DNA of 5,234 bases, from positions 1-5,234 of the forward strand of contig PMCY01000366.1 in assembly GCA_003154255.1 (NCBI GenBank), in the 5' to 3' direction. Both the position numbers and the translations under genes were made by a program. Positions 1 through 5,133 of this stretch are shown one piece after another. The DNA is from Candidatus Aminicenantota bacterium. GTDB lineage: Bacteria; Acidobacteriota; Aminicenantia; Aminicenantales; UBA4085. Every line of letters starts with the position of its first letter. Within the stretch, counting starts at the first letter, position 1. The notes beneath the pieces are model-generated. The model worked only from the letters and a program-made list of their open reading frames with translations. It made no database searches and was not told the DNA's origin.

Positions 1-957
1 GGTCGCCACCTTGATCTTTTCCAAGTCGTCCCGCTTCACGGCCAGGAACGTCCCGCTCTCCTCGTCCCACATGTACCGGCGAACGGCCTCCACCGATTTG
101 ATGATGCGCTTCTGGCGTCGTTCGGCCATCGCCTGGTCGCCCAGGACCTTGGCCAGGCGCGCCAAACTGCGTTCGGCGCCGATCAAATAGCTCGTGATTC
201 CGGGCAGGCAGATATCGCCGTACCAAGCGCCTTCGTCGCCGTCCTTGCGCGCGGGGTGGACGGTCAGCTTGAGATCGTCGAGATTGCACTCGTAGTCGAA
301 CGTTTCAAAGCGGGCGTGTTGGATCCTCCCGCTGTAGGATCCGACCGCGACAAGGCCGACGTTCGTCACGTCCCGCTCGCGCCAATACCACTCATGGAAC
401 CTCTCCAGCGGCCCAAGGCTCTGCCGGAGCAGCTCTTTGTCGGCATTGCGCTTGAATACGCGTTCCAGCCCCCACCCGAGAATAGGGATTTGGGAGTAGG
501 CCGGGTACTCGTTCCAGCTTTGCGTATTTCGGGGCTCGATCATGCAGGCGATCATGTCATGGGCATAGTCGGGGCGCTTTTCGTTCCACCGGTCCTGGAA
601 ATCCCAATAATTCCGGAATATCCCGCGGATGAGCTCTTTCTTGTCCGGCAAGAGCGCCAGAAGGTCCGCCTCGAACATGGCATCCCATATCCACTGCCCG
701 TAGAAATCGTTCCCCGTGCCGGCTTGCAGCCAGCGATGCTTCAGCGTTCCCTCCGGGGGCCTGATCTTATCCAGGACGCATTGGCGGAAGACATCGTCCG
801 CGAGGAGGACGAGATCCGCGTTTGTCGATTCAAAAAGGGATTCGGAGAGGGAACTAGGCTCGTCACGAGAGGCAAGCAGATTCCGGGACCATCGCGACAA
901 TATGAACCCTCCCAGGGCTCCCTCCATGCTTCCGGCCATGAACAGTCTTCGATTCAT
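1..957 (-). CDS. GH63/mannosylglycerate-hydrolase-like glycosidase, N-terminal 319 residues (3' end beyond left edge)
   Basis: The frame is open from an ATG at 957 to the window edge. Upstream in the same frame is a TAA at 967-969, so this ATG is the first possible one, and AAGGAGG (962-968) lies 4 nt before it. The product looks like an (alpha/alpha)6-barrel glycosidase of the GH63/GH37-like group that includes mannosylglycerate hydrolases and YgjK-like enzymes. Recognisable blocks are QWIWDAMF (88-95), SWNEYPAYSQIPILGWGLER (147-166), the RD..NVGLV stretch (195-203), FETFDYECNLDD (217-228), which sits where GH63 enzymes carry an acidic catalytic segment, then SYLIGAERSLARLAKVLGD (256-274) and YMWDEESGTF (295-304). 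Such enzymes trim alpha-linked glucosides or mannosides, but the substrate cannot be read here. The N-terminus has RRLFM (3-7) before a weakly hydrophobic stretch containing a Glu, so Tat export is possible but unproven. It appears to have its own promoter. The family is fairly secure; catalytic residues and substrate are not. Confidence 0.8.
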   Translation of the reverse strand, partial: MNRRLFMAGSMEGALGGFILSRWSRNLLASRDEPSSLSESLFESTNADLVLLADDVFRQCVLDKIRPPEGTLKHRWLQAGTGNDFYGQWIWDAMFEADLLALLPDKKELIRGIFRNYWDFQDRWNEKRPDYAHDMIACMIEPRNTQSWNEYPAYSQIPILGWGLERVFKRNADKELLRQSLGPLERFHEWYWRERDVTNVGLVAVGSYSGRIQHARFETFDYECNLDDLKLTVHPARKDGDEGAWYGDICLPGITSYLIGAERSLARLAKVLGDQAMAERRQKRIIKSVEAVRRYMWDEESGTFLAVKRDDLEKIKVAT

Positions 958-977
958 GAGGCCTCCTTAGCGCAAGT

Positions 978-1006
978 ATTCTATTAGGAGGAGATTGGTC
1001 GTGCAA
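978..1006 (-). promoter_or_regulatory. Predicted sigma70-type promoter for the glycosidase gene
   Basis: Read on the minus strand, TTGCAC (1001-1006) and TAGAAT (978-983) are separated by exactly 17 nt. They match the -35 and -10 consensus at 4/6 and 5/6 positions. The start site would fall near 971, leaving a leader of about 14 nt that just includes the Shine-Dalgarno sequence AAGGAGG. This would give the glycosidase transcription independent of the upstream operon. The consensus used is the general bacterial one; the host's own promoter preference is unknown. Confidence 0.4.
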
Positions 1007-1171
1007 CCGACACGAGTATCGAAGAGTCCGTACGTTCTCCCTCAAGCAAGGAGCATCAGTTCGCTATTTTCAAGGATTTTTGCCTGAGTTTAGGCACATT
1101 ATTGGGCACACTTGCGCCACATGAAAGCCACTCGCCAAAGCTAATTAATTGAATATAATATGAATATGTAA
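984..1171. other. Intergenic stretch, no supported gene
   Basis: This stretch between the glycosidase promoter region and the tRNA-like sequence has stops in all frames and no start with a ribosome binding site. It contains one small perfect hairpin, TGCCT/AGGCA (1081-1085 with 1092-1096, 6-nt loop), with no U-tract on either strand. There is an A+T-rich patch around 1141-1171 with a perfect TATAAT on the plus strand (1154-1159) but no matching -35 at normal spacing. Nothing else stands out. Confidence 0.5.
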
Positions 1172-1240
1172 ATGCCGCCGGCTCAGCCGGTCGCTCCACA
1201 CGTTAGGAGTCACAGGTTCACATCCTGTATCGCCCACATT
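1172..1240 (+). pseudogene. Degenerate tRNA-like sequence (tRNA remnant)
   Basis: The 3' part has a textbook T-arm, ACAGG/CCTGT (1211-1215 and 1223-1227) around a 7-nt TTC-starting loop. It is followed by ATCGCCCA, which resembles a 3' acceptor strand plus discriminator, then CAT where CCA might be expected. Upstream, GCTCAGCCGGT resembles a D-arm, and CTCC/GGAG flank a malformed anticodon-loop region containing CGT. No 5' acceptor strand of the form GGGCGAT is present, the D-arm is shortened, the anticodon loop lacks a proper U33, and T-loop position 58 is C rather than A. It therefore looks like a decayed or recombined tRNA (Thr-like if CGT was the anticodon, weakly supported), not a working gene. 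An attachment-site remnant is an alternative reading. Confidence 0.4.
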
Positions 1241-1246
1241 ACCTTT

Positions 1247-1328
1247 CCAAAGCCGCCGACAAATCCCCCCTGATTCTCAGGGGGCAGGGGGATTAATATC
1301 TATAAGATCGGGGCTGGGGCGGCTTTGG
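1247..1328. repeat. 82-nt nested inverted-repeat element
   Basis: An 11-bp perfect inverted repeat, CCAAAGCCGCC (1247-1257) and GGCGGCTTTGG (1318-1328), bounds a 60-nt interior. Inside are two mutually exclusive stems. One is CCCCCTGA/TCAGGGGG (1266-1273 with 1277-1284, 3-nt loop). The other is AATCCCCC/GGGGGATT (1262-1269 with 1287-1294). The arrangement resembles a miniature palindromic repeat or MITE-like unit, but no target-site duplication is evident. It lies 60 nt or less from the tRNA-like sequence and just beyond the 3' end of the operon. It carries no coding sequence. Confidence 0.6.
1262..1294 (-). terminator. Possible transcription terminator of the redox operon
   Basis: On the minus strand, an 8-bp G+C-rich stem with a 3-nt loop (1284-1266) is followed by GATTTGTC. 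It lies about 60 nt past the stop codon of the decarboxylase-family gene and before the separate glycosidase promoter. The position suits a terminator and the stem is strong, but the U-tract is only three bases, so intrinsic termination would be weak. The surrounding longer inverted repeat may add to the fold. Confidence 0.3.
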
Positions 1329-1345
1329 CAATTTCGTTGACATAT

Positions 1346-2104
1346 CTATTTGGGTTCCGGAATGACCTCATTAAGGCATCGGATAGCGTTGAGAGTTCTT
1401 GGATAGCCAACATAGGGCAGCAACTGCGTAACTACGCTCAGCAAGGTTCCTTTGTCATTTCCGACATTGGCATTGCCCTGAATATGCCCTTTCAGCTGTG
1501 GCTCGCATCCGCCCAACGAAAGGATCATTGAGAACGTCAGCAATTCGCGCGTTCTGATGTCGAGTCCTGTTCTGGTGTAATAATCGCCAAAACAGTTGTC
1601 GGAGAGGTATCTATTTATATGCCTCTGGTTTTCCGGCGACTCCATGTACATGTTATCGATCATCTCGCCGAAGATCGTCTTTTGCAGCGCCAGTCCTTTC
1701 TCAAGCCGTGTTTCGGGAGAAGTCGTGGATTGACCCTCCAGCGGAAGCTTAATCCCGATGCTCTTTAATATTTCGTTCGTGGCATGAATAAAGTCGAACA
1801 CGCTCGCCATGCCGCAATACGACACAGCCTGATACACAATCTCCTTTGCCTCGATAGGCGTAACGCCGATGGTCAGGGCTCCGCGGAGCATGACCTTGAA
1901 TTCGCTGAGCGTCTGACTCGCGATCAGCGCCGCCAGAATCACCATCAGACGGGTTCTGTCGTCAAGATTCCCATAGGAAAGCACTTCATCGAAGGCAAAA
2001 TTATCGAAAATTTCGACGAGTTCTGGATCGGTAAACTTCAGTGTTGATTTGTGATTCGGAAACAGTTCTTCGTGATCCTTGTTCGCTTTTTCCGAGATGC
2101 TCAT
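1346..2104 (-). CDS. Carboxymuconolactone decarboxylase (CMD) family protein, two tandem domains
   Basis: This 252-residue protein has two copies of the all-helical CMD/AhpD-like domain, at about 40-115 and 170-247. Each begins with an acidic-RTR motif (D49-R52 and D182-R186 region) and follows the family helix pattern. Members include gamma-carboxymuconolactone decarboxylases and peroxidase-linked AhpD proteins. The second domain keeps the family-like GGCEPQLKGHIQG stretch with Cys200 and His207. In the first domain the aligned positions are Thr65 and Met72, so it is probably structural. Neither domain has the AhpD CxxC pair, so thiol peroxidase activity is not supported. No beta-ketoadipate genes are nearby; the neighbours are reductases, so aromatic catabolism is not indicated and the true substrate is unknown. 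AAGGA (2112-2116) lies 7 nt before the ATG. The protein has no signal peptide and should be cytoplasmic. It is the last gene of the operon. Confidence 0.88.
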   Translation of the reverse strand: MSISEKANKDHEELFPNHKSTLKFTDPELVEIFDNFAFDEVLSYGNLDDRTRLMVILAALIASQTLSEFKVMLRGALTIGVTPIEAKEIVYQAVSYCGMASVFDFIHATNEILKSIGIKLPLEGQSTTSPETRLEKGLALQKTIFGEMIDNMYMESPENQRHINRYLSDNCFGDYYTRTGLDIRTRELLTFSMILSLGGCEPQLKGHIQGNANVGNDKGTLLSVVTQLLPYVGYPRTLNAIRCLNEVIPEPK

Positions 2105-2159
2105 GTCTCCATCCTTCTTTTAAGACTCATAGCATTTCGCTATCGCCGTACGAAGGCCG

Positions 2160-2693
2160 TCAATCGATCACGCCCGATTCCCGAAGCCAGGCCGAGATAT
2201 CGTTCCCCGCTCTCTGAACGCTCTCCCCTCTAATGGAGAGTCCTTTCAACACGTTGGCGTCATGGCAAAGCTTCTTGATATCGCTTTCACTGCGTCCCAT
2301 CCCGCTTCCTTCGTGGGTGCAGAACGGAAGGATGGTCTTGCCGGAGAAATTGTGCATTTCCAGGAAGGTGAATACCGCCATCGGCATCGTACCCCACCAG
2401 TTTGGATAGCCAAGGCAGATCACGCCGTAATCTTCCATATTCTCTACATGGACGGAAAGCTCCGGCCTGGCATTCTGACGCAGTTCTTGCCGGGCCACAT
2501 CCGTGGTCTTGGTGTAGTCCGAAGGATACTCCTTTACGGATTCGATTCTGAATGTATCGCCGCCCGTCAGCTTCTGAATAATTTTTGCGGCCACTTCGGT
2601 ATTTCCGACAGGCAGATGAACAATGCGGCCGCCGACATAATTGTTTCCCTTGCGCGAGAAGTAGGCAATCAAGCTCTTGATTTCTCTCACCAT
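2160..2693 (-). CDS. Flavodoxin family protein (long-loop, flavodoxin_4 type)
   Basis: This 177-residue FMN-binding electron carrier or small reductase is probably cytoplasmic. It opens with a beta strand, LIAYFSRKGNN (8-18), the start of the phosphate-binding loop. The GNT that normally follows directly comes only at 30-32, after an extra segment (YVGG..LPVGNTE), as in a known flavodoxin subfamily. GYPNWWGTMP (95-104) is the isoalloxazine-contacting loop and PFCTHEGSGMG (123-133) the next conserved family block. I start it at 2693 because AAGGA (2701-2705) lies 7 nt before that ATG and the family-like sequence begins there. The frame can be extended to an ATG at 2747, but those 18 residues are basic and Cys-rich and resemble nothing in the family. 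It sits between the Fe-S aldo/keto reductase and the CMD gene, a grouping common in bacterial reductase clusters. The partner protein cannot be named. Confidence 0.9.
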   Translation of the reverse strand: MVREIKSLIAYFSRKGNNYVGGRIVHLPVGNTEVAAKIIQKLTGGDTFRIESVKEYPSDYTKTTDVARQELRQNARPELSVHVENMEDYGVICLGYPNWWGTMPMAVFTFLEMHNFSGKTILPFCTHEGSGMGRSESDIKKLCHDANVLKGLSIRGESVQRAGNDISAWLRESGVID

Positions 2694-2700
2694 CTCATAT

Positions 2701-2705
2701 TCCTT
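2701..2705 (-). promoter_or_regulatory. Ribosome binding site fixing the flavodoxin start
   Basis: AAGGA on the minus strand lies 7 nt before the ATG at 2693, inside the longer open frame that begins at 2747. It supports the shorter 177-residue product. An ATG at 2698 inside the spacer is out of frame. Confidence 0.65.
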
Positions 2706-2785
2706 TTCTCCATTCAGTCGACAAGGCCGGCAATGCCGCCCGCGCACATGTCAAGAACGGCGCCTCGATCAAGAAATAACGCTAG

Positions 2786-3973
2786 TCAGGCCGTCAGGAT
2801 CTCATGAGAGCGAAGGAGCCTCGCCCGCACCGGGAGCCCGTGAGGGCAGGCGCCCTCGCAGGGAGCGGCGCAGCCCGCGCAGGCCAGCGGCTTGCGGCCG
2901 GGCTCGAGCTCAGCGTAATAATCGGTGGCCATCCTTTCCATACCGTAGTCCTCAAAATACATCGCGTAGCGGAGGACATCGTTGACGGCGACGTTGGCGG
3001 GGCAGGCCGAGAGGCACTCCATGCAGCTCACCCGGCAATACCTTCGGTCGGCCTGTTCCCGGTAGCGGGCGATTACGTCCTGGGACGCCCGGTCGAACGG
3101 TTGCCCGGAGGCGGCGACGTATTCCTCGACATGGGAATAGCTGCTCATGGTCGGGATGCAGGTATCGAAATCGGGGTTGCTCATGACCCAGCGAATGGCG
3201 GACTGGGGATAGCTCGTTTTAGGTCCGACCAGCCCCTTGAGATTGCCCTGCTGGTTGCCGGCGAGGATCTTCATCGCCACGGTGCCGATGCCTTTGTCCC
3301 TGACCGCTTTAACCAGGGGCTCGATCTCTTTGCCTTCCATGTGGTTGTACATGACCAGGATGACCTGGGGAAAGTCCGTCTCCATGGCCTGCTTGAGCGT
3401 GGCCTTGGCGCTGTGGCTGGAAAATCCCGTGAACCGGATCTTGCCGGCTTTCTTGAGCTCGTCGTAAGCCCGCAGGACCTCCTCGTTCTTGAGGAGCGGC
3501 GCCATGTCCTCCAGCATGTGGACGAGGGCGACGTCGATGTAATCGGTCTGGAGCCGTTTCAGGCTGTCCTCGACCCGCTTGATGACCGAGGCCTTCTCGA
3601 TCTTCCGGTCGAAGTTCATGATGTGCTTGGTCGTGATGACGACTTTGTCTCGGACACCCTTGAGCCCCTGCCCGACGTATGTCTCGCCCTTACCGCGCAG
3701 GTAGACCTCCGCGGTGTCGAAATAGTTCACGCCGCAATCGTAGGCATAGCGAAGGACGTTGGGCTCGAAAAGGGAGATCGCTCCGCAACTGACGTCGGAG
3801 ACCTTGAGCCCGGTCTTGCCGAGGTCATTGTATTTCTTGATCTTGGGCGTGGCGATCTCCTGCCTTGAGGCCGGGACATCGGAGGCCCTTGCCTGGAGCC
3901 GGCCGGCGACGCCGAGCCCGACGGCGCCCGAAGCGATCGAAGTGATGAACTGGCGTCTTTTCAAAGCTGGCAT
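2786..3973 (-). CDS. Tat-exported aldo/keto reductase with C-terminal dicluster ferredoxin-like motifs
   Basis: This 395-residue protein begins with a classic twin-arginine signal, KRRQFITSIASGAVGLGVAG (5-24), so it is probably exported folded with its cofactors. The TIM-barrel aldo/keto reductase domain covers about 45-300. The catalytic tetrad is visible: Asp86 in NYFDTAEVY, Tyr91, Lys116 in TTKH and His152 in ALVHM. After the barrel come two cysteine clusters, C313-x3-C317-x2-C320-x3-CP (C324) and C365-x2-C368-x3-C372-x3-CP (C376), which could hold [4Fe-4S] centres. This layout is known from the predicted Fe-S aldo/keto reductases of anaerobes and some Acidobacteriota. The substrate is unknown. 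The start at 3973 is chosen because AAAGGAG lies 8 nt upstream and the Tat signal begins there; the frame is open 74 codons further, but that stretch lies inside the preceding gene. The 19-nt gap to that gene implies co-transcription. Exported reductase with NAD(P)H chemistry is unusual; electrons may instead pass through the Fe-S centres. Confidence 0.92.
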   Translation of the reverse strand: MPALKRRQFITSIASGAVGLGVAGRLQARASDVPASRQEIATPKIKKYNDLGKTGLKVSDVSCGAISLFEPNVLRYAYDCGVNYFDTAEVYLRGKGETYVGQGLKGVRDKVVITTKHIMNFDRKIEKASVIKRVEDSLKRLQTDYIDVALVHMLEDMAPLLKNEEVLRAYDELKKAGKIRFTGFSSHSAKATLKQAMETDFPQVILVMYNHMEGKEIEPLVKAVRDKGIGTVAMKILAGNQQGNLKGLVGPKTSYPQSAIRWVMSNPDFDTCIPTMSSYSHVEEYVAASGQPFDRASQDVIARYREQADRRYCRVSCMECLSACPANVAVNDVLRYAMYFEDYGMERMATDYYAELEPGRKPLACAGCAAPCEGACPHGLPVRARLLRSHEILTA

Positions 3974-3981
3974 GTCGTGTT

Positions 3982-3988
3982 CTCCTTT
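3982..3988 (-). promoter_or_regulatory. Ribosome binding site fixing the aldo/keto reductase start
   Basis: AAAGGAG on the minus strand lies 8 nt before the ATG at 3973 and starts just after the stop codon of the upstream gene (3993-3995). It places the start at the Tat signal rather than at an in-frame ATG at 4195, which falls inside the neighbouring gene. Confidence 0.8.
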
Positions 3989-3992
3989 GGTT

Positions 3993-5069
3993 TCAATTCG
4001 CGGTCTTTTTCGCGGAAACTGGGACCAGCGGTGTGAGCTTGGCCGCCAGGGATCCGCCTTCTTCCCCAAAGACCTGGATGGCGAAGGCTTCGCCGCCCCG
4101 GGGCGTGGGGGCCAGCAAGCGCGCGCCCTGGGCCAGCTCGTTCCAGGGCGGGAGCTCGCTCGACCGGCCGTAAAAAACGAGCGGGTATTCGTCATCGCCG
4201 AGGCGGAGAACGATCTTGTCGCCGGTCCGAAGGCCGGCCGCTTCGATGTCCTTCCGGGTCCAGTTGGTGATGATGGTCAGGCCGTAGGGCGAGGCGTTCC
4301 AGTCGAGGACGTTCCCCTTGAGCCGGCCGGGAGAGGCTTCGGTCCGTCCGATGTTTGTCTCGGCCTGGGTGAAGAATCCCTTGTCCAAGTCGACATTGGC
4401 CTTGACCTCGCTCATCTCCGTCAGGCTGCCTTGCGCCCCGACTTGGGAAACGAACCAGGAAAGGGGCAGCTTCAAGGCCTCCACCTCTTCGAACGGGGCG
4501 AAGTCGTAGTTGACTTCGTACTTGTCCCCGTCCGAGGTCGCTCCGACAAAGACGAGCCTCTTGAGGAGGAAATCGTCGGCACGGAGATAGAAATGGACGG
4601 CGACGGGGCCGGACGGCCCCTTGCGGGTCAGATGGTAGAACTTTTCCGAGCCAAAAGACTTGACGCCGACGAGCTGGAGCTGGTCCGCGAACTTGGTCAG
4701 CGAAAAGAGCCCGGCATAGAGCTTGGCCATGGTCTGGTAAATCGTGGCCTGCGGGCCTGTGACATCGCTCACGACGCCGAATGAGTTCCGGACGACCTTG
4801 CCGCTAGCGACCAAGGCGGCCTCCATAACGACCGGGCTCTTGCCGCTAGTGGTTTTAAGCTCACCGGAGGACGAGACAATGTTCCGTACCCCGCCCGTCT
4901 GGAAGGACAGTGTCTTGACCTCGGCCAGCTTGGGCATGCCACCCGAAGCTTCCACGTTCCGACGGAGGATGTCCTCCAAGGACAGGTTGATTTGGGCCGC
5001 GGCCAAAGAGGCCGCCGCCATAAAAACGAGGGTCCCGGCGGCCCACTGCCGACGTGATATTCGCCTCAT
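3993..5069 (-). CDS. Secreted protein with LolA/LolB-like N-terminal domain; C-terminus possibly SAM-hydrolase-C-like
   Basis: This 358-residue protein has a basic start, a hydrophobic core and an Ala-rich AxA-type cleavage region near residue 25, so it is probably secreted to the periplasm or outer membrane. SRRQW (5-9) resembles a Tat motif, but a Sec signal is as likely. Residues 29-57 (LSLEDILRRNVEASGGMPKL and on) match the opening of outer-membrane lipoprotein-sorting-like (LolA/LolB fold) proteins common in Acidobacteriota and Bacteroidota. Strand-rich sequence continues to about 235. The C-terminal 110 residues have a different pattern: VLDWNASPYGLTIITNW (254-270), GLRTGDKIVLRLG (279-291), ELPPWNELAQGARLL (305-319), then AFAIQVFG..GGSLAAKL (328-345). 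This recalls the C-terminal beta-domain of SAM hydroxide adenosyltransferases; the catalytic N-domain of that family is absent. AAGGAGG (5075-5081) lies 5 nt before the ATG. The gene precedes the exported reductase by 19 nt, so the two may act together outside the cytoplasm. No function is assigned. Confidence 0.75.
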   Translation of the reverse strand: MRRISRRQWAAGTLVFMAAASLAAAQINLSLEDILRRNVEASGGMPKLAEVKTLSFQTGGVRNIVSSSGELKTTSGKSPVVMEAALVASGKVVRNSFGVVSDVTGPQATIYQTMAKLYAGLFSLTKFADQLQLVGVKSFGSEKFYHLTRKGPSGPVAVHFYLRADDFLLKRLVFVGATSDGDKYEVNYDFAPFEEVEALKLPLSWFVSQVGAQGSLTEMSEVKANVDLDKGFFTQAETNIGRTEASPGRLKGNVLDWNASPYGLTIITNWTRKDIEAAGLRTGDKIVLRLGDDEYPLVFYGRSSELPPWNELAQGARLLAPTPRGGEAFAIQVFGEEGGSLAAKLTPLVPVSAKKTAN

Positions 5070-5117
5070 GCATCCCTCCTTAGCTGAAATAAGAAAAACC
5101 TTGTTTTCTATTCCAAC

Positions 5118-5133
5118 TGCTCCTCACGGAGCA
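5118..5133 (-). other. Small hairpin holding the SDR stop codon
   Basis: TGCTCC and GGAGCA form a perfect 6-bp stem whose 4-nt loop, GTGA, contains the TGA stop of the SDR frame. The minus-strand sequence after it (GTTGGAATAG) has no U-tract, so it is not an intrinsic terminator. It could mark the gene boundary or protect the 3' end of a processed transcript, or be chance. Confidence 0.35.

Noticed and set aside
256..987. Plus-strand open frame of 243 codons
   Set aside because: It is antisense to the GH63-like glycosidase, whose conserved blocks read clearly on the minus strand.
1154..1159. Perfect TATAAT on the plus strand before the tRNA-like sequence
   Set aside because: There is no -35 at normal spacing in an A+T-rich patch, and the downstream tRNA is degenerate. 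It may be an old tRNA promoter but cannot be supported.
1056..1200. Minus-strand open stretch of about 48 codons between TAA near 1204 and TGA at about 1056
   Set aside because: It has only a GTG start, no ribosome binding site and no recognised sequence, and it runs through the tRNA-like sequence.
1201..1240. Integron attC-like GTTAGGA
   Set aside because: There is no matching inverse core site or attC fold, and the T-arm and acceptor-like sequence explain the region better.
2129..2143. ATAGC/GCTAT hairpin between the flavodoxin and CMD genes
   Set aside because: The 5-bp A+T-containing stem has no U-tract after it, so it is too weak to call a terminator in the operon.
2694..2747. 18-codon extension of the flavodoxin to an ATG at 2747
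   Set aside because: The extra residues are basic and Cys-rich, unlike the family, and a good ribosome binding site lies 7 nt before the ATG at 2693.
2749..2754. Perfect TTGACA on the minus strand upstream of the flavodoxin
   Set aside because: At 16-18 nt spacing the expected -10 is GCCGGC-like, so no promoter is supported.
2804..3868. Plus-strand open frame of 354 codons
   Set aside because: It is antisense to the aldo/keto reductase, whose Tat signal, tetrad and Fe-S motifs are unmistakable. The plus-strand product has no recognisable domain and reflects G+C-rich codon bias.
3974..4195. 74-codon N-terminal extension of the aldo/keto reductase frame to an ATG at 4195
   Set aside because: It overlaps the end of the secreted-protein gene, has Arg/Pro/Ser-rich low-complexity composition, and the Tat signal with a well-spaced AAAGGAG fixes the start at 3973.
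3759..4784. Plus-strand open frame of 341 codons
   Set aside because: It is antisense to both the secreted protein and the reductase start, and it has no recognisable motif.
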